Shown here: positions 17,533 through 25,831 of the stretch, piece by piece
How positions within the stretch are numbered: the first letter of the stretch is position 1
Layout: each line of letters begins with the position of its first letter
NCBI RefSeq assembly: GCF_900547735.1
Contig: NZ_URHZ01000016.1
Location: 15,890 to 79,889 of the forward strand
DNA length: 64,000 bases
Reading direction: 5' to 3'
Origin: an uncultured Clostridium sp.
GTDB taxonomy: Bacteria; Bacillota; Clostridia; Lachnospirales; Lachnospiraceae
Program-made: the position numbers and the translations under genes
Notes under the pieces: model-generated
What the model was told of the DNA's origin: nothing
What the model saw: only the letters and a program-made list of their open reading frames with translations
Databases searched by the model: none

Positions 17533-18321
17533 ATGATTTTTGATACACATGCCCATTACGATGACGAGGCATTTGACGAAGACAGGGAAGAACTGTTGCA
17601 GGGCCTTACCGAGCATGGAATTGAGGCTATTGTAAATATAGGAAATGATATGGCCAGCACCGAACACACGCTGGAGCTGACGAAACGCTATCCTCAGGTA
17701 TACGGGGCGGCGGGAGTCCATCCCAGCAGCAGCGCGGAGCTGGATGAAGAAAAATTTGCCAGGCTTAAGACGGCAGCCATGGATCCCCAGATAGTAGCGG
17801 TGGGAGAAATTGGGCTTGACTATTATTGGGACGAGCCTGCCCATGAGATCCAGAGGTACTGGTTCGGCCGTCAGCTTGAGCTGGCGAGGGAGGTCAAGAG
17901 ACCCGTTGTCATCCACAGCAGGGATGCGGCCAAAGATACACTTGATATTCTGAAGGAACATAAAGCGGAGGAGATCGGCGGAGTGATCCACTGTTTTTCC
18001 TACGGCAAAGAGATGGCCAGAGAATTCCTGAACCTGGGCTTTTATCTTGGTATCGGCGGAGTTTTGACCTTCAGCAACGCAAAGAAGTTAAAAGAGGTGG
18101 TGGAATACGCGCCGCTTGACAGGCTGGTACTTGAAACAGACTGTCCTTATCTGGCGCCGGTCCCAAACAGAGGGAAACGGAATTCTTCCTTAAATCTGCC
18201 GTACGTGGTGGATGCCATGGCGGAGATAAGGGGCTTAAGCACGGAGGAAGTAATCCGGGCAACCAACCTGAACGCCAAACAGCTTTACCACCTGGCTCCG
18301 GGGAAATCAGAAAGGAACTGA
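17533..18321 (+). CDS. TatD family metal-dependent hydrolase
   Basis: 262 aa, ATG 17533 after CGGAGG. TIM-barrel hydrolase with the family's metal ligands: H6 and H8 in DTHAHYD, the catalytic Glu in VGEIGLDYYW, His in VIHSRDA and IHCFSY, and Asp in ETDCPYLAPVPNRGKRN. Bacterial members (TatD, YcfH, YabD) have 3'-5' DNase activity or related hydrolase roles; YabD-type genes are commonly placed just ahead of the rRNA methylase gene, as here. The stop codon is followed after one base by rsmA, so they form an operon. Confidence 0.93.
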   Translation: MIFDTHAHYDDEAFDEDREELLQGLTEHGIEAIVNIGNDMASTEHTLELTKRYPQVYGAAGVHPSSSAELDEEKFARLKTAAMDPQIVAVGEIGLDYYWDEPAHEIQRYWFGRQLELAREVKRPVVIHSRDAAKDTLDILKEHKAEEIGGVIHCFSYGKEMAREFLNLGFYLGIGGVLTFSNAKKLKEVVEYAPLDRLVLETDCPYLAPVPNRGKRNSSLNLPYVVDAMAEIRGLSTEEVIRATNLNAKQLYHLAPGKSERN

Positions 18322-18322
18322 T

Positions 18323-19189
18323 ATGCGCATAGATTTGGGAAATCCCAAAAACACAATCGAGATTATACAAAAGTACGGCTTTGCCTTCCAGAAAAAATTC
18401 GGCCAGAACTTCCTCATCGACACTCATGTCCTCTCTAAAATTGTAGATGCCGCCGGGGTGACGAAGGACGACATGGTTCTGGAGATAGGCCCGGGTATCG
18501 GAACGATGACCCAGTACCTGGCCGACAGCGCCGGCAAGGTTGTCGCTGTTGAGATAGACAGCAATCTGATACCGATTCTGGAAGAAACGCTTAAAGATTA
18601 TGAAAATATTACAGTGCTCAATGAGGATATCCTAAAGGTTGACATAAAAAAGCTGGCGGAGGAACACAACGGGGGAAAGCCGATTAAGGTGGTGGCTAAC
18701 CTGCCTTACTATATTACGACGCCGATTATTATGGGACTGTTTGAAAGCGGTGTCCCCATCGACAATATCACGGTCATGGTTCAGAAAGAGGTGGCCGACC
18801 GAATGCAGGTCGGGCCGGGAACGAAAGATTACGGCGCCCTGTCCCTGGCGGTCCAGTACTACGCAGAACCGTATATTGTGGCCAATGTGCCGCCCAACTG
18901 CTTTATTCCGCGCCCCAATGTGGGATCGGCCGTAATACGCCTTACACGCCACAGGACGCCGCCGGTGGACGTGGCCGACAGGGAGCTGATGTTCAAACTG
19001 ATCCGCGCCTCGTTTAACCAGAGACGGAAAACTCTTTTAAACGGTTTAAACAATTCACCGGAAATACAGATACCCAAGGAAATTATCGCAGAGTCTATCG
19101 TGAAACTGGGCGTGCCCGCCGCAGTCAGAGGCGAGGCCCTCACGCTGGAGCAATTTGCAGCGCTGGCCAATATTCTTTCCGAAAGCTAA
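18323..19189 (+). CDS. rsmA: 16S rRNA (adenine1518-N6/adenine1519-N6)-dimethyltransferase
   Basis: 288 aa, ATG 18323 after AAAGGA. KsgA/RsmA signature blocks are all present: FGQNFLID at the start, the SAM-binding EIGPGIGTMT, and the N6-adenine methylase motif NLPYYIT at residues 126-132, then FIPRPNVGSAV and SFNQRRKTLLN. It dimethylates two adjacent adenines in helix 45 of 16S rRNA late in 30S assembly. Its loss classically gives kasugamycin resistance. Translationally close to tatD. Confidence 0.96.
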   Translation: MRIDLGNPKNTIEIIQKYGFAFQKKFGQNFLIDTHVLSKIVDAAGVTKDDMVLEIGPGIGTMTQYLADSAGKVVAVEIDSNLIPILEETLKDYENITVLNEDILKVDIKKLAEEHNGGKPIKVVANLPYYITTPIIMGLFESGVPIDNITVMVQKEVADRMQVGPGTKDYGALSLAVQYYAEPYIVANVPPNCFIPRPNVGSAVIRLTRHRTPPVDVADRELMFKLIRASFNQRRKTLLNGLNNSPEIQIPKEIIAESIVKLGVPAAVRGEALTLEQFAALANILSES

Positions 19190-19322
19190 AAACCGGGGAC
19201 CGACGTCAGGAAATGCCGCCGATCTCCGATTCACAAAACGGTACGAATGGAATAAAATAAAAGAGTGCTGGAAAACAATTTACGGGCATGATTAAAAACC
19301 CGCGAAACAACGAAAAAACTCC

Positions 19323-19351
19323 TTGACAACAGGGCGAAAATTTAGTAAAAT
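19323..19351 (+). promoter_or_regulatory. Promoter of the tRNA-Phe/tRNA-Gly unit
   Basis: TTGACA at 19323-19328, 17-bp spacer, TAAAAT at 19346-19351. Confidence 0.8.
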
Positions 19352-19406
19352 TATTTACGTTGCTGGTAACACCAGTGCGGTGAGAGAATCAACAATTTCT
19401 CAGGAG

Positions 19407-19479
<73 letters not shown>

Positions 19480-19493
19480 CTTTAATTGAATGG

Positions 19494-19526
19494 CAATGAA
19501 AAGTTTGTGAAGCGTGCTTTTCGTTG
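19494..19526. repeat. Palindromic repeat family A, copy 2
   Basis: 33-bp palindromic unit CAATGAAAAG ... CTTTTCGTTG, between the two tRNA genes. The core differs from copy 1 at two bases. Confidence 0.85.
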
Positions 19527-19545
19527 TTTCATAGTTATACATTAT

Positions 19546-19616
19546 GCGGGTGTAGTTCAATGGTAGAACACTAGCCTTCCAAGCTAGATACGTGGGTTCG
19601 ATTCCCATCACCCGCT
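19546..19616 (+). tRNA. tRNA-Gly (anticodon TCC)
   Basis: 71 nt: acceptor GCGGGTG/CACCCGC, discriminator T, anticodon stem CTAGC/GCTAG with anticodon TCC at 19578-19580, T arm GGTTCGATTCC. CCA not encoded. Confidence 0.96.
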
Positions 19617-19660
19617 TTTTTGCTGCCCGGATAAAAATCTAATGATAAGAACGATACAAA

Positions 19661-19709
19661 AAGACCGGCGTCCGCTGAGCTCAGAGCTCAATGGACGCCG
19701 GCCTTTTTC
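19661..19709. terminator. Terminator after the tRNA pair
   Basis: CCGGCGTCC (19665-19673) pairs with GGACGCCGG (19693-19701), followed by CCTTTTT; A residues ahead make it possibly bidirectional, also serving the minus-strand operon ending at 19755. Confidence 0.8.
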
Positions 19710-19754
19710 ATGCAGGAAACCAGGTACGGTGCGTTGGAACCGTTCTGTTACCGC

Positions 19755-20015
19755 TTAATTCCTCGCGAATTCATCTTTCCTGAAGAGAGAGCGCAGCATC
19801 ACCATCCATCCCCATGAGATAGAGAGGGAAGGCATGCAGGCCAGGAATATTGCTTTCACGGGCGGTATGGCCGAAAAGCAGATGGGGCCGAAGAAAATAA
19901 TGAAGGTGACCACCAGCATAGCTAACAATGTGATTTTTTCTTTTCTTGTATTAGGAGGTGTGAGAAAGATTCTTGTGAGATCCATTTCCACCTGTCTTTT
20001 TTCTGCGCTTTTCAT
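19755..20015 (-). CDS. Small membrane protein of the lyase/BCCT operon
   Basis: 86 aa, ATG 20015 after AAAAGGAG. A basic 30-residue head is followed by two hydrophobic helices (TLLAMLVVTFIIFFGPICFSA and VKAIFLACMPSLSISWGWMVML) and a short charged tail. I do not recognise the family. It is the third gene of the minus-strand operon, 26 bases after the lyase stop, and has its own good ribosome site, so it is likely real. A role as a transporter helper or a small carrier subunit is only a guess from position. Confidence 0.7.
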   Translation of the reverse strand: MKSAEKRQVEMDLTRIFLTPPNTRKEKITLLAMLVVTFIIFFGPICFSAIPPVKAIFLACMPSLSISWGWMVMLRSLFRKDEFARN

Positions 20016-20041
20016 CTGCTTTTTCTCCTTTTATATAATTA

Positions 20042-21577
20042 TTAATTCAGTTTCCCGGTAACCGACTCCACGATACGAACCAGTTCTCCCGAGTGGATTA
20101 ACTCCCTGAGATACTCAATATAGGGATGGAGGAACATATCCTGTTCCATGACAGGAATGTGTTCGCCGATCTCTTTCATGACTGCGTCTGTGGCAGGAGC
20201 CCTGTTCACGTCGGTATCTAAAAACTGCTGTGTCTGGTAGGCGGAAAGCAGCTCGATAGCCAGAATGTATTCCAGCTTTTCGGCCGCGGCCCCCGCTTTT
20301 TTACAGGCGTTGAATCCCATTGCAACATAGTCTTCCTGGTTGCCGCAGGTGGGGGTATTGTCAATGGTAGCCGGAGTGGCAAGGCCGCGCATCTCGTTTA
20401 AGAGACCGGCCTGGGTGTACTGGGGAATCATCAGTCCCGAGTTCAGTCCCGGGGTCTTGATGCAGAACCACGGGTTTCCAGACAGGCTCTCGTCAATCAG
20501 GCGGTTGTTTCTGCGCTCGGACATCTTTGCCATGCCTACGGCGGCGATACAGGCGCTGTCCATCTCCATGCCTACATAGGAAGAATCCGGGTTGCAGGCG
20601 GAGATTACGTCCTGGTTTCCCTCACCCGGCCAGATGACGGGGTTATCACAGCAGGAGTTCATTTCAATCTCAATCGCTTCCCTGGCATCCTTAAGCGTCT
20701 TTTTCGCGGCGCCGTGGAGTTGCGGGATGCAGCGGAGGGAAAGAGCGTCCTGGACACGGCTTCCCTTATATTTTTCAATAATGCCGGAGCCGTTTAAAAT
20801 CTTTCTTACATTCTCCGCCGTTTTTCCCTGCTCGCTGTGCGGGCGGACAGACATGACACGCTCATCAAATGCATTCATAACGCCCTTGCAGGCCTCCAGG
20901 GTTGCGGAGCCGACGATATCGGCGGATTTTGCGGCGTTTAAAAGGTCATAAACAGCCAGCGCCGCCATTGCGGTCGGGGAAGTGGTACCGGATACCAGAG
21001 CAAGCCCCTCCTTGGAACTGAGTTCCAGAGGTTCCATACCGGCTCTCCGGAGCGCTTCGCTGCCGGAAAGCAGTTCCCCTTCATACCAGGCCTTGCCTTT
21101 GCCGAGCAGCACGAGGGCCATATGGGCCTCCGGAGCCAGATAGCCGACGCTGCCGCAGCCTGGCGCCCATGGGATAACGCCCTTGTTTAAAAAGTCTCTG
21201 TAGTATTCCAGAAGAGTAAGGCGTACTCCCGAGTATCCCTGCCCCAGATTCTGGAGAACCATAAGCATGGTTCCCCTTACCCTCTCGATGGACAGCGGCT
21301 CACCTACGGAAACAGAGTGGGAGAGAATAATGTTTTCCTGAAGCTTTGCCGTTTCATCTTTGCCGATCGCCTTGGTACAGAGGGCGCCGAAACCGGTGGT
21401 GACTCCGTACATGACTTTTTCTTCGGCAACCCATTTTTCCACCAGTTCGCGGGATTTTTTAACCCTGCGGCAGTATTCGTCGGAGAATTCGACCCTGGCG
21501 CCGTATCTGACGACTGCGATAAAGTCTTCCAGGGTTATGGGGGTCCCCAGAATTATATTTTTGATACTGATATCCAT
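20042..21577 (-). CDS. MIO-less aromatic ammonia-lyase-fold enzyme; probable ergothionase
   Basis: 511 aa from ATG 21577, with AAAGGTGG upstream; a GTG at 21589 is also in frame. The whole histidine/phenylalanine ammonia-lyase fold is visible: YGVTTGFGAL, LQENIILSHSVSVG, NSCCDNPVI, QEDYVAMG. But where family members read GSVG-ASG-DLAPLAH, this protein reads GSVG-Y-LAPEAH (Tyr146), so the Ala-Ser-Gly that cyclises to the MIO electrophile is deleted. Known MIO-free members of this fold are ergothionases, structurally studied in Treponema denticola, which release trimethylamine from ergothioneine and leave thiourocanate. The adjoining BCCT betaine carrier fits that substrate. The name hutH would be wrong; no other hut genes are near. 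Confidence 0.8.
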   Translation of the reverse strand: MDISIKNIILGTPITLEDFIAVVRYGARVEFSDEYCRRVKKSRELVEKWVAEEKVMYGVTTGFGALCTKAIGKDETAKLQENIILSHSVSVGEPLSIERVRGTMLMVLQNLGQGYSGVRLTLLEYYRDFLNKGVIPWAPGCGSVGYLAPEAHMALVLLGKGKAWYEGELLSGSEALRRAGMEPLELSSKEGLALVSGTTSPTAMAALAVYDLLNAAKSADIVGSATLEACKGVMNAFDERVMSVRPHSEQGKTAENVRKILNGSGIIEKYKGSRVQDALSLRCIPQLHGAAKKTLKDAREAIEIEMNSCCDNPVIWPGEGNQDVISACNPDSSYVGMEMDSACIAAVGMAKMSERRNNRLIDESLSGNPWFCIKTPGLNSGLMIPQYTQAGLLNEMRGLATPATIDNTPTCGNQEDYVAMGFNACKKAGAAAEKLEYILAIELLSAYQTQQFLDTDVNRAPATDAVMKEIGEHIPVMEQDMFLHPYIEYLRELIHSGELVRIVESVTGKLN

Positions 21578-21656
21578 ATTGCTTTCCACCTTTTATTTTG
21601 TTTCTGATGTTGATAAGATATTTTGTTCAGCTTCTTCGGCCTGTTCAGCCGTGTTT

Positions 21657-23279
21657 TCAGGCTTTTGCTTCTTCGGCCGGTACCTCGGTTACTTCGGTGA
21701 CCGTGTTATCGGCGCAGGCCTCAATGTCTTTTTTCGTCTGCGGGTCAAAGAAGAATACTTTAATACTCGCAATTAACTGAAGGATGAAGATGGCCAGTAC
21801 GACGAAACCGCCGCAGGCTGCCAGATACTTAACGCCGTCCACACCCTGTGAACCGCCGCCAAAGGCAACCATGATGCAGGCGATGAGTCCGATGGAAACG
21901 CCCCATACGACTTTCTGCCAGAGTGCAGGCTCTTCATCGTGGCGTGCGCCTTCGGTACAGAGCGCTGCGATTGTCGTGGACATGGTGTCGGCCGTTGTGG
22001 AGAAGGCCGCAATCAGTGTAACAATGATAACCGGAATCAGGATAGCGCCTAACGGTACATGTTTTAAGAACTCCCAGATACCGGATACGGCTCCTCCTTC
22101 ATTGATGGCTGCGATAATATCTGCTTTGCCGCTGATCTGCCAGTTGAGGGCTGTGCTCCCCCATACGGAGAACCATACGAAACCAAAGGATGCAGGCAGA
22201 ATCCAGTTGATAATCAGGAACTGGCGGATGGTTCTTCCGTAGGCGATGATAGCGAAGAAGATACCCATCAGAGGAGCGTAAGCAATCCAGATAGCCCAGT
22301 CATACATGGTCCACCATGTTACAAGTGCGTCGCCGCCGACTGTGGATGGGTCAAAGCCCCAGGTCCAGAAACGATCCAGCCAGTAGCCCAGACCAACGTT
22401 AGCCATGTTGAGGATGTAAACGGTCGGCCCGATAATGAAAAGAAGGATTAAAAGCACGTAGAAAATTTTGGATGTTAAACCGGCCAGCCATTTGATGCCT
22501 TTGTCGATACCGGCAACCGATGCTGCGGTAAATGTTACGGTGATAATTGCAGTCAGGATAAACCATACGATCGGCCCCTGAGCGATGCCGTAAGCTGCGG
22601 AAAGTCCTGTTCCGATTAAAGCGAGGCCGGCGCCAAGTGAGGAAGCCAGACCGAGTGCGATTGCCAGAACGGATAAAACGTCCACCAGCGCTTTCCAGAA
22701 TCCTTTTGTAATCTTCTGGCCAAACAGCGGTGTAAGAGATGCGGAAACGGATAATTCCTGTTTACGGTTAAAATACATGTAAGCGATGATAACGCCTGAG
22801 AGGGCATACATGGCATATGGAATTACCGTCCAGTTGTAGAAGCAGCGCCCAAGTGAGAAGTATGCGGCTTCGTTGGTGTACGGCTGGACTCCGTAACCGT
22901 TCAGCTCTCCGTATACGTTTCCAAAATAAATCAGAACCTCGTTAACGCCGTAAGTAATCAGTCCGGTCGCGATGCCGCCTGTCAGTGTCATGGCGAACCA
23001 GGAACCGAAAGAATATTTCGACTTTGCCTGAGGGCCGCCGAGACGGATATTTCCGATCTTTGAGAAGCAGAGAAGGGATACCAGAACCAGTGTCACCATT
23101 GCGACGATCTGATAGAGCCAGCCGAAGTTTCCGAGGGACCATGTAAAAATTGCTTTGGTGACGTCCGTCAGCCAGGCATTGTTTACGATGCCGAGGATGG
23201 CGGCTCCGCCGACAACCAGGAAGCAGGGAATAAACACGCTCCAGCGGATCGGCTTTGAATTGGAATTATTTTCACTCAT
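21657..23279 (-). CDS. BCCT family betaine-type transporter
   Basis: 540 aa, ATG 23279; the leader before it is A-rich with no clear ribosome site. About twelve membrane helices of the LeuT fold. The BCCT substrate segment is present as YDWAIWIAYAPLMGIFFAIIAYGRTIRQF; compared with the usual WAWWxSWxP, two of the three Trp-box positions are Ile and Tyr. The family imports trimethylammonium compounds (betaine, choline, carnitine) by Na+/H+ symport or exchange. First gene of the operon, ahead of the MIO-less lyase, and directly downstream of the sigma-54 promoter at 23352-23367. Inferred substrate: ergothioneine or a related betaine. Confidence 0.9.
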   Translation of the reverse strand: MSENNSNSKPIRWSVFIPCFLVVGGAAILGIVNNAWLTDVTKAIFTWSLGNFGWLYQIVAMVTLVLVSLLCFSKIGNIRLGGPQAKSKYSFGSWFAMTLTGGIATGLITYGVNEVLIYFGNVYGELNGYGVQPYTNEAAYFSLGRCFYNWTVIPYAMYALSGVIIAYMYFNRKQELSVSASLTPLFGQKITKGFWKALVDVLSVLAIALGLASSLGAGLALIGTGLSAAYGIAQGPIVWFILTAIITVTFTAASVAGIDKGIKWLAGLTSKIFYVLLILLFIIGPTVYILNMANVGLGYWLDRFWTWGFDPSTVGGDALVTWWTMYDWAIWIAYAPLMGIFFAIIAYGRTIRQFLIINWILPASFGFVWFSVWGSTALNWQISGKADIIAAINEGGAVSGIWEFLKHVPLGAILIPVIIVTLIAAFSTTADTMSTTIAALCTEGARHDEEPALWQKVVWGVSIGLIACIMVAFGGGSQGVDGVKYLAACGGFVVLAIFILQLIASIKVFFFDPQTKKDIEACADNTVTEVTEVPAEEAKA

Positions 23280-23351
23280 GTTTTTTGTTTGTATGGTAGT
23301 ACGTTTTATACGTCTCCATACTCTCCTTTCCGTTTTTCTGACTTTATATAA

Positions 23352-23367
23352 AGCAAAACCCGTGCCA
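23352..23367 (-). promoter_or_regulatory. Sigma-54 promoter for the BCCT-lyase operon
   Basis: On the minus strand the sequence is TGGCACG-GGTT-TTGCT, matching the -24/-12 consensus (TGGCACG N4 TTGCW) at every fixed position. It lies ~75 bp before the BCCT start codon and faces it. Confidence 0.92.
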
Positions 23368-23533
23368 ACTTTTTTGGATTCTGCAAATGTAGTTAAAAAT
23401 ATATTATAGTATTACACAATTTTTGCTGTATTTAATAGTATTTTGAGAGAATTTAAAAAATAAACAAAAATCATCAGAGGACCTTACAAATTAATTGGAA
23501 TGGCACAGGGCGGCAGTCATTTTAGTAAAAAGT

Positions 23534-23568
23534 GCATAATAATTTGGCATACCGCATAATGATTTGGC
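23534..23568. promoter_or_regulatory. Candidate enhancer sites of the sigma-54 activator
   Basis: GCATAATAATTTGGC (23534-23548) and GCATAATGATTTGGC (23554-23568) are direct repeats with a 20-bp period, two helical turns. They lie ~170-200 bp upstream of the sigma-54 promoter and just ahead of the activator's own promoter, so they may serve both. Confidence 0.65.
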
Positions 23569-23575
23569 GTTTATC

Positions 23576-23605
23576 TTGACGCGAGCTCTTTTTATGTGAT
23601 ACACT
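23576..23605 (+). promoter_or_regulatory. Promoter of the sigma-54 activator gene
   Basis: TTGACG at 23576-23581, 18-bp spacer, TACACT at 23600-23605, 47 bp before the start codon. Confidence 0.6.
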
Positions 23606-23651
23606 TTGTTTATAAAGTAATAATATTGCACAGGAGAAAGCGGGGAAAGTA

Positions 23652-25328
23652 ATGAAATTTTATGATTTTTACTTTGTACTGGACGAAAATCAGGTAATGC
23701 TTCGCGTAGAATGGGGGACTCCGCAGGCGGAGAGCATGTACAGACTGCTTTTTTCCAACTGGATTCTGAGGGGAGAAAAGCCATCCGGCGTTTTCGCCAT
23801 GAAGGATGATGAGAGAGAAGGCGAGATATTCTGGGACGAAGATCATTTTAACTTTGAAAAACTGGATGCCGCTGACGGCCATTCCTATCTGTTTTTTAAG
23901 AAAAGAGATGATCAGGGGTATCTGTTTGCAAAAACTCTGGATCACATTGCGGAGGGAATCCAGATTTATGATAAAAATGCCTGCGCCGTATTTTTTAACA
24001 AGGCCAGCAGGGAGATTGCCCACATTCCCAATGATGTTCCGATAGAGGGGCGTCATCTGCTGGATATGTATAACCTGGATGAGAATATCAGCACGATTAT
24101 GACATGCCTGCGGACCCAGTCACCGGTAATCAACCGGGTGGATCACTATAAGTCCAGCGACGGTATTTCCATTGCCACGGCAAATACGGCTTACCCCATC
24201 AGGAAGGGGAAGGAGCTTTTAGGTTCTGTCGTATTTGAACAGAACAGTGATATTGTAAAAACGTATAATAAGAAAATGGGAGAGATCGACCATGCGCTGA
24301 AGCTCTATGAAGAGCACTCCCACTATACCCGTTTTACAGGTTATTCCTTTGACCATATTATCGGCCACGGAGCCAAGCTGAAAGAGGCGGTGAATATAGC
24401 CAGAAAAGTGGCGCATCAGAATAGTTCCATTCTTCTGGTGGGGGAAACCGGAACGGGCAAAGAGATTTTTGCCCAGAGCATCCACAGGGCCAGCGGCCGG
24501 AAGGACAAGAAATTTGTTGCGCTGAACTGCGCGGCCATACCGGAGTCCCTGATTGAGAGCCTGCTGTTCGGAACGCAGAAAGGCAGCTTTACGGGCAGTG
24601 AGAATAAAGCCGGTTACTTTGAGGAGGCCGAAGGCGGAACGCTGTTCCTGGATGAGTTAAACTCCATGAGCCTGAGCATGCAGTCCAAGATCCTGAGGGC
24701 GATACAGGAGAATACATTCCGCAGGGTAGGCGGACAAAAAGACATCAAGATGGACGTGCGTATCGTTTCCTCCTGCAACGAGGATCCCTTCCATGCAATT
24801 GCGGAAAACCAGTTCCGGAAAGATCTGTTCTACCGGCTTTCTACGGTTATGATTGAACTGCCGCCGCTGAGGGAGCATAAGGAGGATTTGGAGGAGCTGA
24901 TCGAGTACCGGCTGAATGCCACGGCGTTTCAGTATGTACATTCTTTTTCCGGGATTGCCCAGGAGGTTATGGAGGTATTCCGTGCCTACTCCTGGCCGGG
25001 AAACGTCAGGGAGCTGTTTCACGTGCTGGATTACGCGCAGAATGTGGCGGACGGCGAGGTGTTGAAACGGGAGCATCTGCCGGGCTACCTGCGCAAGTTC
25101 GGGGCGGAGAGGAATGAGACAGGGCCCGCCGCTTCATTCGGCGGGGACGGCGCCTCCGGCTTTACACCGGGCGTGGAACTTCAGGGAATTATGGACGAGT
25201 ACGAGCACCAGGTAATACAGAAGGCGCTGGAGCATTACGGATACAACATCACAAAGACCGCGGACGCCCTCGGCCTCAGGAGGCAGAGTCTTCAGTACCG
25301 GATTAAAAAGTACGGTATCATCATTTAA
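23652..25328 (+). CDS. Sigma-54-dependent transcriptional activator (PAS/AAA+/Fis)
   Basis: 558 aa, ATG 23652 after GGGGAAAG. An N-terminal region of ~100 residues of unknown type precedes a PAS-like sensor (about 95-210). The AAA+ domain has Walker A GETGTGKE at 264-271, the sigma-54 contact loop GSFTGS at 311-316 (GAFTGA variant), Walker B GGTLFLDELNSM and the R-finger region. The C-terminus is a Fis-type helix-turn-helix (YNITKTADALGLRRQSLQYRIKKYG). It resembles RocR-like activators of amino-acid breakdown genes. Divergent from the BCCT-lyase operon, whose sigma-54 promoter it almost surely drives. The PAS domain may sense the imported substrate. Confidence 0.93.
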   Translation: MKFYDFYFVLDENQVMLRVEWGTPQAESMYRLLFSNWILRGEKPSGVFAMKDDEREGEIFWDEDHFNFEKLDAADGHSYLFFKKRDDQGYLFAKTLDHIAEGIQIYDKNACAVFFNKASREIAHIPNDVPIEGRHLLDMYNLDENISTIMTCLRTQSPVINRVDHYKSSDGISIATANTAYPIRKGKELLGSVVFEQNSDIVKTYNKKMGEIDHALKLYEEHSHYTRFTGYSFDHIIGHGAKLKEAVNIARKVAHQNSSILLVGETGTGKEIFAQSIHRASGRKDKKFVALNCAAIPESLIESLLFGTQKGSFTGSENKAGYFEEAEGGTLFLDELNSMSLSMQSKILRAIQENTFRRVGGQKDIKMDVRIVSSCNEDPFHAIAENQFRKDLFYRLSTVMIELPPLREHKEDLEELIEYRLNATAFQYVHSFSGIAQEVMEVFRAYSWPGNVRELFHVLDYAQNVADGEVLKREHLPGYLRKFGAERNETGPAASFGGDGASGFTPGVELQGIMDEYEHQVIQKALEHYGYNITKTADALGLRRQSLQYRIKKYGIII

Positions 25329-25426
25329 AACGGCCGAATCTTTTTTGTCCGGAGGCAGTAAAAAGGAAAACAGAGGGGCAATAGGAGAAATGAAATAAAA
25401 AATTTAAAAAAATCCACAAAAACCAC

Positions 25427-25455
25427 TTGCCATAGCGCATAAGTTATGATAGAAT
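25427..25455 (+). promoter_or_regulatory. Promoter of tRNA-Gly(GCC)
   Basis: TTGCCA at 25427-25432, 17-bp spacer, TAGAAT at 25450-25455. Confidence 0.65.
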
Positions 25456-25513
25456 ATTTCTCGTTGACAGGTCATTATAAAACCTTGGAACAGAAACAAT
25501 TTATATAACTTAT

Positions 25514-25585
25514 GCGCGAGTGGCTCAGTGGTGGAGTATCGCCTTGCCAAGGCGAGGGTCGCGGGTTCGAATCCCGTCTCGCGCT
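25514..25585 (+). tRNA. tRNA-Gly (anticodon GCC)
   Basis: 72 nt: acceptor GCGCGAG/CTCGCGC, discriminator T, anticodon stem TCGCC/GGCGA with anticodon GCC at 25546-25548, T arm GGGTTCGAATCCC. CCA not encoded. Confidence 0.96.
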
Positions 25586-25591
25586 CTCAGA

Positions 25592-25617
25592 AGTACCGTA
25601 ATTGCGGTACTTTTTTT
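25592..25617 (+). terminator. Terminator after tRNA-Gly
   Basis: AGTACCG/CGGTACT stem, 6-nt loop, seven T. Confidence 0.85.
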
Positions 25618-25748
25618 GATTCATAGGGAAATTACGTCCGATAAATCAAAAAATGCTCTGCGAGGATGCACATGCCGCGCAGAGGTAAATAGCTGCTGAA
25701 GCAACCGCGCGGTAGCGCAAGAATCACGCTCGCGGGATTCTTTGTCCT
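25618..25748. repeat. Palindromic repeat family B, long copy 1
   Basis: About 130 bp. GATTCATAGGGAAATTACGTCC head, shared CGAGGATGCACATGCCGCGCAGAGGTAAAT middle (in part), and a 3' hairpin AGAATC-a-CGC / GCG-g-GATTCT. Matches 29513-29641 throughout; stem changes in the 3' hairpin are compensated between the two copies. Confidence 0.8.
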
Positions 25749-25762
25749 TTCATAAAAAGCAG

Positions 25763-25813
25763 AAAGGCCGTTCTCCGGGAGCACATCAAAGCTCCCCGGA
25801 AACCGGCCTTTTG
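25763..25813 (-). terminator. Terminator of the zinc-ribbon/Ltp protein gene
   Basis: Long imperfect stem AAAGGCCG-CTCCGGGAGC / GCTCCCCGG-CCGGCCTTT. Placed 20 bp beyond the minus-strand stop. Confidence 0.7.
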
Positions 25814-25831
25814 TATTTCCTTTAAAAAGAA

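Noticed and set aside
20042..21589. Histidine ammonia-lyase (hutH)
   Set aside because: The MIO-forming triad is missing and no urocanase or other hut gene is near.
23491..23520. TGGCAC at 23500 as another sigma-54 -24 element
   Set aside because: There is no TTGC at the required -12 distance.
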